64,000 nucleotides of DNA from Micromonospora sp. WMMD980 (GCF_029626035.1 NZ_JARUBE010000003.1:2170001-2234000), one strand, 5' to 3'. Shown: positions 34,154 through 43,175, counted from the first letter of the stretch. Numbers and translations are program-made. Notes: generated by a model not told the origin, from the sequence alone.

Positions 34154-34478
34154 GGGCCGGTCCTCTCGTCGCGTGCGCGGTCCTCGACCTGCTTACCACG
34201 CGCGCGGCCGGCGCGGCGCGCGTCAGCCGCCGCGGTCGCGTACGCGCCTGGCGATCCTGCGCAACGCGGACCGCCGACGCCATCGACCTCCTCGTCGGCG
34301 TCATCCGATCATTGATTGACAACGATATCGAAGCGTCCGTAGCGTGGAGTGAGCGAGTGCCGAGGGCAGGCTCTCGCCACCGCCGGTGTCCGGGTCCCGG
34401 CCGATCACCCCCTCACCCACCGTGTCGTGCGCCGAGGTGGTCGTGGCGACGCGGGGGGTCCACCACCCGGAGGCACCG
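34154..34478. promoter_or_regulatory. Intergenic region with promoter of the CE3-like esterase gene
   Basis: Perfect -35 TTGACA at 34316-34321 and TAGCGT at 34340-34345 (18-base spacer) on the plus strand, about 135 bases before the esterase ATG. The stretch 34305-34335 is AT-rich and contains the palindrome CGATATCG (34323-34330), a possible operator. The remaining leader 34346-34478 shows no gene. Confidence 0.55.
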
Positions 34479-35561
34479 ATGATCCGAAGATTTCGACTGT
34501 TGAGCGCCGCGACGGCCGCCATGGCGGTCCTCGTCGCCGCGGCGACCCTCGCCACCGGCCCGGCCAGCGCCGAGTCCAACGGCGGCGTGCGGGTGATGCC
34601 GCTCGGCGACTCCATCACCGACGGTTTCAACGTCCCCGGCGGCTACCGGATCGAGCTGTGGCGGAGGCTGGCCGCGGACAACTACCGGATCGACTTCGTC
34701 GGCTCGCAGTTCAACGGCCCGAGCAGCCTGGGCGATCACGACCACGAGGGTCACTCCGGGTGGACCATCGCCCAGGTCGACGCCAACGTGGTCACCTGGC
34801 TGCGGGCGACGAACCCTCGCACCGTCCTGTTGCACATCGGCACCAACGACATGTACGGCGACACCAGCGGCGCGCCGTCCCGGCTGGCCACGCTGATCGA
34901 CCGCATCACCACGACGTCGCCCACCACCGAGGTCTTCGTCTCGACGATCGTCCCCAAGTCCGGCGCGGACAGCCAGGTCCGCGCGTACAACGCCGCGATC
35001 CCCGGCATCGTGAAGAGCCGGGCCGACGCCGGGCGGCGGGTGCACCTGGTGGACATGTACGCGGCACTCACCCTCAGCGACCTGGCCGACGGGGTGCATC
35101 CCAACGCCGGCGGCTACAACAAGATGGCCGCGGCCTGGTACAACGCGCTGCGCTCGGTGCCCGGCAGTATCAGCGACGGCACCCCGCCGCCCACCACCAC
35201 GCCACCGACGACTCCGCCGCCGACCACGCCGCCACCCACGGGCGGCGGATGCCGGGTCGCCTACACGGTCAACGCGTGGAACATCGGTCTCACCACCGCG
35301 GTCACGATCACCAACACCGGCGGCTCGGCCGTCAACGGCTGGGCCCTGGCGTTCACCCTGCCCGGCGGACAGACCATCACCGGCGGCTGGAACGCCACGT
35401 ACGCGCCGACGAGCGGCGCGGTGACCGCGCGCAACGTCTCCTACAACGCGACCATCGGCGCGGGCGGCTCGATCGACATCGGCTTCCGGGCGACGCACAC
35501 CGGCAACACCGGCAAGCCGGCGTCGTTCAGTCTCAACGGCGCCCCCTGCTCGATCGGCTGA
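34479..35561 (+). CDS. Secreted SGNH esterase (carbohydrate esterase 3-like) with C-terminal CBM2
   Basis: 360 residues from the ATG at 34479 (CCGGAGG upstream). Sec signal peptide about 1-32 (MIRRFRLLSAATAAMAVLVA..AGPASA). Catalytic domain: VMPLGDSITDGF (Ser), LLHIGTNDMYG (Asn), GVHPNAGGYNKMA (Asp/His). A Thr/Pro linker (about 236-258) joins a cellulose-binding CBM2: CRVAYTVNAWN, NGWALAFTLPGGQTIT, WNATY and a final C, with the two bounding cysteines. Likely deacetylates xylan or similar polymers at the cell exterior. A perfect hairpin follows the stop. Confidence 0.9.
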   Translation: MIRRFRLLSAATAAMAVLVAAATLATGPASAESNGGVRVMPLGDSITDGFNVPGGYRIELWRRLAADNYRIDFVGSQFNGPSSLGDHDHEGHSGWTIAQVDANVVTWLRATNPRTVLLHIGTNDMYGDTSGAPSRLATLIDRITTTSPTTEVFVSTIVPKSGADSQVRAYNAAIPGIVKSRADAGRRVHLVDMYAALTLSDLADGVHPNAGGYNKMAAAWYNALRSVPGSISDGTPPPTTTPPTTPPPTTPPPTGGGCRVAYTVNAWNIGLTTAVTITNTGGSAVNGWALAFTLPGGQTITGGWNATYAPTSGAVTARNVSYNATIGAGGSIDIGFRATHTGNTGKPASFSLNGAPCSIG

Positions 35562-35567
35562 GCGCGA

Positions 35568-35599
35568 CCGGGGCGGTGGCCGTCCGGCCACCGCCCCGG
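35568..35599. terminator. Perfect 14-bp stem hairpin after the esterase gene
   Basis: 35568-35581 pairs exactly with 35586-35599 around a 4-base loop, starting 7 bases after the stop codon. No T tract. Works on either strand, and would also stop transcription of the minus-strand remnant at 35620-35900. Confidence 0.65.
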
Positions 35600-35619
35600 C
35601 CCGGCGTGTCCCTCGGGCC

Positions 35620-35900
35620 GGCTCGCCGGTCACCGTGAAGGTCCGGGTACGCCCGACGTTGTCGACCGAGCCGAAGCCCACCCGACCCGAGATGAACGTG
35701 GTGTCCTTCGCGGTCATCAACGGATCCTGGTGACCGTCGACGTGGACGGCGATCTCGCCGGTGGCGGGCAGGTGCACCACCCGCACGTGGTGCCACTTCG
35801 CGTCGGTGACCGCCGGGTTGGCGCCGCGGGAACACCCGTTCGACTGGTGGTCGACGCGCTCGGGGAAGTCGTTGGGTCCACTCCGCCGGGATACCGCCAC
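35620..35900 (-). pseudogene. Remnant of a secreted LamG/concanavalin-like domain
   Basis: The minus strand reads DFPERVDHQSNGCSRGANPA, AKWHHVRVVHLPATGEIAVH, TFISGRVGFGSVDNVGRTRT and FTVTG. This is the last ~80 residues of a jelly-roll domain as found in DUF1080/LamG-type glycoside-active proteins. There is no start and no in-frame stop before the neighbouring hairpin. Apart from this and the hairpin, the 390-base gap 35562-35951 holds nothing recognisable. Confidence 0.5.
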
Positions 35901-35951
35901 ATCGCCGAACCGGCGACCCGACCCGCCCCGGCGGGTCGGTGACCGGGCGGG

Positions 35952-37913
35952 TCAGGTCGTCGGCACCCAGGCCAGCGTGGTCAGGCCGGTCAGAGCGGTG
36001 GCCTTCAGACCGGCGTCGGAGACCGTCCAGAGCACGTCGCCCACCACCAGCGACCGGCGGATCCGCATGCTCCACTCCGCGCCGTCGGCCAAAGACGGCG
36101 GATGCGCGATCCGGCCGGCCACGGAGAACCCGCCCGCGCCCACGCGCAACGCCAGCACCTCGGCGCCGGGCGCGCCCCGGGCGCCCTCGCCGCCGGCCCG
36201 GTCGGTGACCACCCCCGGCCGCATCACCGGGAGCACCACCAGCTGCGCCGGTGACCACCAGAGGAACGCGTGCGGGTCGAACTCCGCATCGGACCAGCCC
36301 TGCGCGACGTGGTGCTGGGCGACCCGGGTCGGTCGGGCCGGGTCGGCGACGTCGAACAAGGACACCTGCAGGCCCTGGATCCGCCCCCGGTCGGTCGCCT
36401 CCTGCCCCACCCCGAGCAGCCGACCGTCGCCGGCCGGATGCAGGTACGACGAGTAGCCGTTGACCTTCAACTCGCCGGTCAGCCGGGGCGCGGCCGGATC
36501 CCGCAGGTCCAGCGTGTAGAGCGGGTCGGTCTGCCGGAACGTCACCACGAAGCCGGTGGGGCCGAGGAACCGCACCGCGTAGATCCGCTCCCCCTTGCCC
36601 AGACCGGTGACCTTGCCGACCTCGGTGAGCCGCGCGCCGTCGGTCCGCAGCACGTGCACGCCCGAGACGGAGTCGTCGCCGCTGCCCCACCGGTCGCCGC
36701 CCGTGGTGGTGGCCACCCGCAGGTGACCGTCCCACTCCGACAGCGCGTACTGGTTGATCAGCCGGCCCGGCACCCTACCGGCGGCGACGTAGCGCGGCGT
36801 GCCCGCACCGACGTCGAACTGGTAGATCTCGGTGGAGTCGTCCGCCCGGGTCGCCGGCCGGAGCGGAAGCCGCCAGCGGTTGTCGTTGGTGAGGTAGAGC
36901 CGCGGGCCGCTGCTGTAGACGGTGTCCCCGTCGGCTGCCACGGTCACCGGGTCACCCGTGCCGAGAGCAGCCGCGCCGAGGTCGAAGCTGAGCACGGTGA
37001 CCAGCGACGCGCCGGAGAACCCGGCCGGCCGGCTGAGCCGGTCGCAACCGACCCGCCCGGAGGCGATACGGCCACCCTCGCGGACCTGGTAGCGGGGCAG
37101 CCAGTCGTCGAGCGTCGCCTTGTCGATCACCGCCCGGTTGGCGGCGGTCCGCTGCGCGTCCGTGCCCTTCGCCGGCTGCGGGAACACCATCCGCGGCGCG
37201 GAACGGACCACCACCCGGGTGGTCGCGCCGACCTGCCGGGCGTCGACGAGGCGCCCGTCGACCTGGTAGTCGCCGACGATCCTCGGCGCGCCGGCCAGGT
37301 CGACCAGCACCAGCCGGGCCCGCGGGGAGCCCGGCGCCGGGCGGCGCTTCGCCGCGACCGGCGCGGTGACCCACCGGTCGGGCAGCAACACCAGCGCCCG
37401 GTCGCCGTGCAGCAGCAGGTTGGCCTCGCCACCGGCGTACCGCTGCTGTTCGGTAGTCGGGTCGAGCGCCAGCCGGCCGGTCAGCCGACGGCTCGCCGGG
37501 TCCACCACGGACAGCGTGCCGCGGGAGACCGTGACGATCCGCCGGCCGTCGGTCTTCACCAGGTCCGGCTCGTCCACCCCGGCCTCGTGCACCGTGGTGC
37601 CGGAGAAGCCCGCCGACGGCGCGCCCGCCGCGTCCTTCACCGCCCCGCCGACCGCACCGGCCCGCTCGGCCGCCGCGTACGGCAGGATCCCGGCGTCCGC
37701 GCCGAGGCCCCACGGACCCACGGCCGCCTTCGCGGCGGACCTGAGCTGCCGCAGCGCCTCGTCGCAGGAGTCGAACGCGACCAGCCGCAGACCGCCGGCC
37801 GGCACGCCCCGATCGTGGGGCGGCGGCGCGGCGGGTGCGTGCGTGGTGCAGCCGGCCAGGGTCAACACGGCGACCGCTGCCCATCCGACGGTCCGGGCTC
37901 TGCCACCAGTCAT
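35952..37913 (-). CDS. Secreted beta-propeller lipoprotein
   Basis: 653 residues. Lipoprotein signal peptide with lipobox LAGC at residues 19-22 (MTGGRARTVGWAAVAVLTLAGC). The body is the 'beta-propeller domain-containing' family (Beta_propel): LVAFDSCDEALRQLRSAA, VHEAGVDEPDLVKTDGRRI, LIVQ-like blades VVDPASRRLTGRLAL and WDGHLRVATTTGGDRWG, YAVRFLGPTGFVVTFRQTDP, DLRDPAAPRLTGELKVNGYS. Attached to the outer face of the membrane; molecular role unknown. Confidence 0.88.
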   Translation of the reverse strand: MTGGRARTVGWAAVAVLTLAGCTTHAPAAPPPHDRGVPAGGLRLVAFDSCDEALRQLRSAAKAAVGPWGLGADAGILPYAAAERAGAVGGAVKDAAGAPSAGFSGTTVHEAGVDEPDLVKTDGRRIVTVSRGTLSVVDPASRRLTGRLALDPTTEQQRYAGGEANLLLHGDRALVLLPDRWVTAPVAAKRRPAPGSPRARLVLVDLAGAPRIVGDYQVDGRLVDARQVGATTRVVVRSAPRMVFPQPAKGTDAQRTAANRAVIDKATLDDWLPRYQVREGGRIASGRVGCDRLSRPAGFSGASLVTVLSFDLGAAALGTGDPVTVAADGDTVYSSGPRLYLTNDNRWRLPLRPATRADDSTEIYQFDVGAGTPRYVAAGRVPGRLINQYALSEWDGHLRVATTTGGDRWGSGDDSVSGVHVLRTDGARLTEVGKVTGLGKGERIYAVRFLGPTGFVVTFRQTDPLYTLDLRDPAAPRLTGELKVNGYSSYLHPAGDGRLLGVGQEATDRGRIQGLQVSLFDVADPARPTRVAQHHVAQGWSDAEFDPHAFLWWSPAQLVVLPVMRPGVVTDRAGGEGARGAPGAEVLALRVGAGGFSVAGRIAHPPSLADGAEWSMRIRRSLVVGDVLWTVSDAGLKATALTGLTTLAWVPTT

Positions 37914-37957
37914 GAAGCGTCAGACGTGGCCGACGCCGCCCCGGTTCCCCCCGGCGG

Positions 37958-38254
37958 TCAGCCGCCGGCCATCGCGCCGAGCACGATGAGCGGCTCCTTG
38001 CCGGTGACCACCTCCTCGGGCAGCGGCGAATCCGGCGACTCGTTCGACAGGTCCAGCTCGCAGGCGTAGAAGCGGACGAACGGGCGGCGCTCGCCGCTGT
38101 GCCGGTCGCGGATCGTGCCCAGCAGCATCGGGTACGCGGTCTCCAGCGCGTCGAGCACCTCACGCTGGGTGGGCGGCCCGGCGACCTCGACGCGGACCTC
38201 GCCGCTGACGTGCGCCAGGTTCTTCAGGTGCGCTGGCAGCACGACCCGGATCAC
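37958..38254 (-). CDS. MoaD/ThiS-like sulfur-carrier protein
   Basis: 98 residues from a GTG at complement 38252-38254 that overlaps the stop of the propeller gene (GTGA). Ubiquitin-like fold: [45 protein letters not shown], and the C-terminal diglycine GAMAGG needed for thiocarboxylate formation. No molybdenum or thiamine genes are near; translational coupling to a BNR-propeller protein points to a specialised system. Confidence 0.85.
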   Translation of the reverse strand: MIRVVLPAHLKNLAHVSGEVRVEVAGPPTQREVLDALETAYPMLLGTIRDRHSGERRPFVRFYACELDLSNESPDSPLPEEVVTGKEPLIVLGAMAGG

Positions 38255-39366
38255 GGCAGCACCTGGACCTCGACCGACAGCACCGCCGGCAGGTCGCGCA
38301 CGATCGGCGCCCAGCTGTCGCCGCCGTCCGCCGAGTGGTAGACCTGCCCGCCGGTGGTGCCGAAGTAGATCCCGCACTCCTCGTGCGTGTCGACGGCCAT
38401 CGCGTCACGCAGCACGTTGACGTAGCAGTGTTCCTGCGGCAGCCCGTTGGTCAGCGGCTCCCACTGCTCGCCGCCGGTGCGGCTGCGGTAGACGCGGAGC
38501 TTGCCGTCCGGCGGATAGTGCAGCGAGTCGCTGGTGATCGGCACCACGTAGATCGTCTCCGGCTCGTGCGCGTGCACCGCGATCGGGAAACCGAAGTCGG
38601 TGGGCAGGTTGCCGCTGACCTCACGCCAGTTCGCGCCCGCGTCGTCGGTGCGCATCACGTCCCAGTGCTTCTGCATGAACAGCGTGTCGGGCCGGGACGG
38701 GTGCTGGGCCAGGCGGTGCACGCAGTGCCCGACCTCGGAATCCTGGTCGGGGATCTCCCCCGAGCGCAGCCCTTTGTTAATCGGCAGCCAGCTCGCGCCG
38801 CCGTCGTCGCTGCGGAACGCGCCCGCCGCCGAGATCGCCACGTAGATCCGGTCACGGTCCGCCGGGTCCAGGATGATCGTGTGCAGGCACATCCCGCCGG
38901 CGCCGGGCTGCCAGCTCGGGCCGGTCGGGTGCTGGCGCAACGCGGTCAGCTCGGACCACTTCTGGCCGCCGTCGGTGGAGAGGTAGAGGGCGGCGTCCTC
39001 CCCGCCGGCGTAGACCGTGTCCACGTCGTGCCGGGACGGCTCCAGGTGCCAGATCCGCTTGAACTCCCACGGCCGGGGGGTGCCGTCGTACCAGAGGTGC
39101 TCGCCGACCTCGCCGGTGTAGGCGAAGTCGTTGCCCACCGTCGTCCAGTTCTTGCCGCCGTCGTCCGAGCGCTGGATGAGCTGCCCGAACCAGCCACCGG
39201 ACTGCGACGCGTAGAGCCGGTCCGGCTCGACCGGGGAGCCGGTCAGGTGGTAGACCTCCCAGCCGCCGAAGTGCGGCCCGTCGACCGTCCAGTCGGCGCG
39301 CCGGCCGTCCGACGTCAGGATGAACGCGCCCTTGCGCGTGCCGACAAGTACTCGTGTTGATGTCAC
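38251..39366 (-). CDS. BNR/VPS10-like beta-propeller protein coupled to a sulfur carrier
   Basis: 371 residues from the GTG at complement 39364-39366 (GGAAGG upstream). Repeated Asp-box-like motifs: [65 protein letters not shown] and [13 protein letters not shown], the six-bladed sialidase/photosystem-stability-factor type. No signal peptide. Sialidase active-site arginines are not evident, so catalysis is doubtful. Found fused in expression with the MoaD-like gene. Confidence 0.85.
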   Translation of the reverse strand: MTSTRVLVGTRKGAFILTSDGRRADWTVDGPHFGGWEVYHLTGSPVEPDRLYASQSGGWFGQLIQRSDDGGKNWTTVGNDFAYTGEVGEHLWYDGTPRPWEFKRIWHLEPSRHDVDTVYAGGEDAALYLSTDGGQKWSELTALRQHPTGPSWQPGAGGMCLHTIILDPADRDRIYVAISAAGAFRSDDGGASWLPINKGLRSGEIPDQDSEVGHCVHRLAQHPSRPDTLFMQKHWDVMRTDDAGANWREVSGNLPTDFGFPIAVHAHEPETIYVVPITSDSLHYPPDGKLRVYRSRTGGEQWEPLTNGLPQEHCYVNVLRDAMAVDTHEECGIYFGTTGGQVYHSADGGDSWAPIVRDLPAVLSVEVQVLP

Positions 39367-39530
39367 GTCTCGTCCTTCCGTTCGACCGTTCACCAGGTCC
39401 GACCGTGCGCCGCGCCGAAACTCATCGCTGTCGTACTCCCCGGGTACGACAATCGACGTCCGCGCCGGTGGCGGCAAGGCCGCCGCGCCGGCCGGCGGAG
39501 GTTGTCGGTGGGGGCGGTTAACCTGCGCGC

Positions 39531-39950
39531 ATGACCGGGCCCGGAGACGTCCCACAGCCCTACCTCGACCGGCTGCGACCGGTCTGCCTCGGCCTGCCCG
39601 AGACCTACGAGGAGCCGGCCTGGGTGGGCACCCGCTGGCGGATCCGAAAGCGCACGTTCGCCCACGTGTGCACCGTCGACCCCGACCACCAGGCGGCCTA
39701 CGCGCGCGCCGCGGGGACCGACGAGCCGATCTGCGTGCTGACGTTCCGCTCCCCCGGCGACGAGATCGCCGGGCTGGTCGCCGCCGGCCCGCCGTTCTTC
39801 AAGCCGGACTGGGGCCCCGACGTGGTCGGCCTGGCGCTCGACGACGAGACCGACTGGGCCGAGGTCGCCGAGCTGCTGACCGAGAGCTACTGCGTGCTCG
39901 CCCCCAAGAAGCTGGTCACGCTGGTCGCGCGCCCGCATCCCCCGGGCTGA
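39531..39950 (+). CDS. MmcQ/YjbR-family DNA-binding-like protein
   Basis: 139 residues: [32 protein letters not shown] is the standard YjbR start (short key [10 protein letters not shown]), followed by [34 protein letters not shown] and [21 protein letters not shown]. Double-stranded-DNA-binding is known for some members, but function here is unproven. Confidence 0.88.
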   Translation: MTGPGDVPQPYLDRLRPVCLGLPETYEEPAWVGTRWRIRKRTFAHVCTVDPDHQAAYARAAGTDEPICVLTFRSPGDEIAGLVAAGPPFFKPDWGPDVVGLALDDETDWAEVAELLTESYCVLAPKKLVTLVARPHPPG

Positions 39951-40087
39951 CCCACCCGCCGGGGGGATGCGGCGCGCCTCCGTTTCCCGCTACCGTGTGC
40001 GGGGTAGCACTGCCCGCAACCCGGGCCGGTCGCCGCGGTGGTCCCGGGGGCAGGGACCGATGCGGCCACGAGACCGTCCGGGGGGGG

Positions 40088-41782
40088 GTGAGCGTGCGGG
40101 TTCTGGCGGGGCGTTACCGGCTGGTCGATCAGATCGGTCGGGGCGGAACGGCGACCGTGTGGCGCGCCGTCGACGAACTGCTCGGCCGGACCGTCGCGGT
40201 GAAGCTGCTCGACTCCGACGCCGCCGACGACCGCTGGTGGCGGGCCGCGGTGCGGGAAGAGGCACGGGCGGCCGCTCGGCTGAACCATCCGAACGTGGCC
40301 ATGGTCTACGACTACGGCGAGGCCCGAGTCGCCGGGTTGCGCCGGCTGCCGTACCTGGTGCTGGAGTACGTCGAGGGCGAGACGCTCGCCGACGCGCTGC
40401 GCCGCGACGGGGCGCTGGACTGGTCGCAGGCGGTCCGAATCTGCGCGGAGATCGCGGCCGGGGTCGCCGCCGTGCACGCCGCCGGGCTGGTGCACCGCGA
40501 CCTCAAGCCGGGCAACGTGCTACTCCCGCCCGCCGGGCCGAAGCTGGTGGATCTCGGTATCGCGCTCGCGGTCGGCGCCGACACCGTCAACGGCCGGGGC
40601 GAGATCCGCGGGACGCCCCGCTACATGGCGCCGGAGCAACTGCTCGGCGGGGTCGCGGTGCCGGCCAGCGACGTCTACGCCCTCGGCCTACTGCTCACCG
40701 AGTGCCTGACCGGACGCCCGCCGGTGCGCCCCGACCAGCCCGAGCGCCAGGACCACCTGGCCGTGCTCCCGGTCGACGGCGTGCCGGAGGCGGTCGACGA
40801 GTTGCGTCGCGCCTGCCTGGCGCCCGAGGTCGAGGACCGGCCGACGGCCGAGGAGGTGGCCCACCGGCTCGGCGGGACCGTCGCGATCCCGCCGGCGCGG
40901 ATGCGGCCCGCCGTCGCCGGCCCCCCGGCTTTCCCGCCGACGGTGGTCACCGGGTCCGCGCGCGCACGACGTCGCCGGGCGCTGCTGGTGGGCGGCCTGC
41001 CGGTCGTGCTGGCGGGCGCGGTGCTCGCCGCCCAACTGCCCGGGCTCTCCTCGACCGGCGACGCCGCCGAGGGAGCGACGGAGCCGCCGTCCGCCGCGCC
41101 GTTCGGTTGCGCCGTCGCCTGGTCCGCCGACCGGGCGACGGACGGCACGTTCGGCGCCGACGTCAGCGTCGAAGTCACCGGGCCGCGACCGGCCGGCGAG
41201 CCGGTGTTGTCCTTCCGACTCCCGCCCGGTCAACAGCTCACCGCGCCGCTCGACCGTTGGCAGTCGGGCCGCCAGGTGCGTCTGCCGGTGGCGGTGGACC
41301 CGGCCGGCACGACGCGGCTTCCGCTGCGGGGCACCTGGAGCGATCGCGGCGGGACCGTCGCCGACTCGTTCGCGATCGGCGGCGTGCCGTGCCGGCGATC
41401 CACCGTCGTCACCATCGGAGACTCCCGCTCCGCGACCGGCCCGGACCGACCCTGGGCGCCCCCGCCCACCGAGCCGGTACGGGACGAGGGACCGCCGGCC
41501 GGCGGCGCGCCGGGACGCGACTCCGACCCACCCACGGCCGGTCCCCGGCCGTCCGGCTCGCCGAGCGGCGCCGACCCGTCGCGGTCGGCCACGCCGTCGC
41601 CGTCCAGCAGCCCGTCGAAGTCCGCCGAACCGTCGGAGTCGGCGACACCGCCCCGGCCGACCGCGGACCCGACCGAAACGACCGACCCCGATCCGCCGAC
41701 GACGTCACCGACCGCGCCCGACGGTGAGGCGGCGGAGTCGACAGCCGCGACGCCGGACGGCGGCGCGGGCGTCCGGGCCTGA
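40088..41782 (+). CDS. Receptor-type Ser/Thr protein kinase with CBM2-like extracellular domain
   Basis: 564 residues from the GTG at 40088 (GTG at 40094 possible). Kinase domain 5-265: GRGGTATVW, K39 (VAVKLL), HRDLKPGN with D138, DLG instead of DFG, and GTPRYMAPEQL. One transmembrane helix at about 298-320 (ALLVGGLPVVLAGAVLAAQL). Outside it, about 100 residues are bounded by two cysteines (FGCAVAW ... GGVPC), with F-V-V and 'LSFRLPPGQQLTAPLDRW' like a CBM2 sheet. A Pro/Ser/Thr tail (about 440-564) follows, like a wall-spanning linker. No PASTA repeats. Ligand binding is inferred. Confidence 0.85.
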   Translation: MSVRVLAGRYRLVDQIGRGGTATVWRAVDELLGRTVAVKLLDSDAADDRWWRAAVREEARAAARLNHPNVAMVYDYGEARVAGLRRLPYLVLEYVEGETLADALRRDGALDWSQAVRICAEIAAGVAAVHAAGLVHRDLKPGNVLLPPAGPKLVDLGIALAVGADTVNGRGEIRGTPRYMAPEQLLGGVAVPASDVYALGLLLTECLTGRPPVRPDQPERQDHLAVLPVDGVPEAVDELRRACLAPEVEDRPTAEEVAHRLGGTVAIPPARMRPAVAGPPAFPPTVVTGSARARRRRALLVGGLPVVLAGAVLAAQLPGLSSTGDAAEGATEPPSAAPFGCAVAWSADRATDGTFGADVSVEVTGPRPAGEPVLSFRLPPGQQLTAPLDRWQSGRQVRLPVAVDPAGTTRLPLRGTWSDRGGTVADSFAIGGVPCRRSTVVTIGDSRSATGPDRPWAPPPTEPVRDEGPPAGGAPGRDSDPPTAGPRPSGSPSGADPSRSATPSPSSSPSKSAEPSESATPPRPTADPTETTDPDPPTTSPTAPDGEAAESTAATPDGGAGVRA

Positions 41783-41783
41783 G

Positions 41784-42302
41784 TCAGCCCAGCTTTTTGC
41801 GCAGCGTCTCGAACGCCAGGTCCGGGCGGCGTGGCACGCCGAAACGCTCGTCGCCGTACGGGAACGGGCTCAGCTCGCCGGTACGCACGTAGCCGCGCCG
41901 CTCGTACCAGGCGATCAGGTCGTCGCGCTGGACGATCACGGTCATCCGCAGCTCGCCGGCGTGCCAGCTCTCGCGGGCGTACCGCTCGGCCTCGGCCAGC
42001 AACTCCCGGCCCAGCCCGCCGCCCTGGTGCCGCGGGTCGACCGCGAACATGCCGAAGTAGGCGTGGTCGTCGCGCCGCTCCACCTGGCAGCAGGCGATGA
42101 GCCCACCGTCGCGCTCGGCCACCAGCACCACGCCCCCCGGGCCGGTCACCGCCGCGGCCACCATCTCCGGGTCGGTGCGCTGCCCGTCGAGCAGGTCCGC
42201 CTCGTGGGTCCAGCCGGCCCGGGCGCGGTCCCCCCGGTAGGCCGACTGGATCAGGTCGACCAGGGCGGGCACGTCGGCGGGTCGAGCGGTGCGGGTGTGC
42301 AT
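41784..42302 (-). CDS. GNAT acetyltransferase
   Basis: 172 residues from the ATG at complement 42300-42302 (MHTRTARPADVPAL); a longer frame upstream is unlikely. Motif A FAVDPRHQGGGLGRELLAEAERYARE carries Q/R-x-x-G-x-G (key HQGGGLG), with YFGMFAVDP and the C-terminal WYERRGYVRTGE. Substrate unknown. Confidence 0.9.
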   Translation of the reverse strand: MHTRTARPADVPALVDLIQSAYRGDRARAGWTHEADLLDGQRTDPEMVAAAVTGPGGVVLVAERDGGLIACCQVERRDDHAYFGMFAVDPRHQGGGLGRELLAEAERYARESWHAGELRMTVIVQRDDLIAWYERRGYVRTGELSPFPYGDERFGVPRRPDLAFETLRKKLG

Positions 42303-42451
42303 CGTGTTCTCCACGGTCGAGGCGGCGTACCGGGCCAGCGTACGCAGGCCGCCGCCCCGGCATGGCGCGGACCCGACGGTGGCGGGACGGCCGGGACCGG
42401 CGCGGGCGGCGGTTGCCGACACCGGGCTGAGGCGCCCGCCGACCGGGATGG

Positions 42452-43027
42452 TCAGCCGCGCGCCCGCAGGCCGGCGAGGAGCAGGCCGACGAGCCGGCGC
42501 GCGTCGTAGCGGGGGTCGGTGTCCGCGCCGATGCAGAGGTTGCCCACGGCGCGCAGCAGTTGGTAGGCGTCCACGTCCACCCGGATCTCACCGGCGGCCC
42601 GAGCGGCGTCGAGCAGTTCGGCGCAGACCGGCACGAGGCGATCGACGAAGTAGGCGTGCAGCGCGTCGAACTGGGCGCTGTCCGCGCGGAGCGCGGCGGC
42701 CAACCCGTGCTTGGTGGCCAGCAGCTCGACGAACTGGTCGATCCACCCGGTCAACGCGGCGTACGCGGTGGTCGACGCGGCCAGGCAGCCGGCGCCGGCC
42801 TCGGCGCACGCCTCGACCTGGTGCCGATAGACGGCCACCACCAGGTCCGCCCGGTTCGGGAAGTGGCGGTAGACCGTGCCCACGCCGACGCCGGCCGCGG
42901 CGGCGATGTCGCGTACCGGGGCCTCGACGCCGGACGCGACGAACACCGCCGCGGCGGCATCGAGCAGCGCCTTCTCGTTGCGTCGGGCGTCGGCCCGCCG
43001 GCGGGCCTGCCCGGTGGTGTCGCTCAC
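42452..43027 (-). CDS. TetR-family repressor of the aldo-keto reductase gene
   Basis: 191 residues: ARRNEKALLDAAAAVFVASG, then VRDIAAAAGVGVGTVYRHFPNRADLVVAVYRHQVEA (HTH, key GVGTVYRHFPNRADL). Divergent from the reductase gene; two GTTCCGT-based dyads lie between them, so it most likely represses both. Inducer unknown. Confidence 0.88.
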   Translation of the reverse strand: MSDTTGQARRRADARRNEKALLDAAAAVFVASGVEAPVRDIAAAAGVGVGTVYRHFPNRADLVVAVYRHQVEACAEAGAGCLAASTTAYAALTGWIDQFVELLATKHGLAAALRADSAQFDALHAYFVDRLVPVCAELLDAARAAGEIRVDVDAYQLLRAVGNLCIGADTDPRYDARRLVGLLLAGLRARG

Positions 43028-43054
43028 ACCGTCCGTCCTCTCCCTGAGTACGTG

Positions 43055-43083
43055 TGGGCAAACGGAACCGTGTTCCGTATAGT
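43055..43083 (+). promoter_or_regulatory. Promoter of the aldo-keto reductase gene
   Basis: TGGGCA at 43055-43060 and TATAGT at 43078-43083 with a 17-base spacer on the plus strand. The first operator (43062-43078) fills the spacer, which would exclude RNA polymerase when bound. Confidence 0.6.
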
Positions 43084-43102
43084 TACCGGAGCAACGTTCC
43101 GT
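43062..43102. promoter_or_regulatory. Two TetR operators in the divergent control region
   Basis: Site 1: ACGGAAC at 43062-43068 and GTTCCGT at 43072-43078, perfect 7-base arms with a 3-base spacer. Site 2: CCGGAGC at 43086-43092 and GTTCCGT at 43096-43102, the same geometry with two arm mismatches. The centres are 24 bases apart, between the -35/-10 spacer and the start-site region. Confidence 0.7.
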
Positions 43103-43175
43103 CTAGCCATGGTGCCAGCCGGGACGACCCGTCACCCACTCAGGGCCGCCCACTGCGGCCGCCGAAAGGAACACC

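Noticed and set aside
41520..41780. Possible tandem repeat in the kinase tail
   Set aside because: Pro/Ser/Thr low complexity without a constant period.
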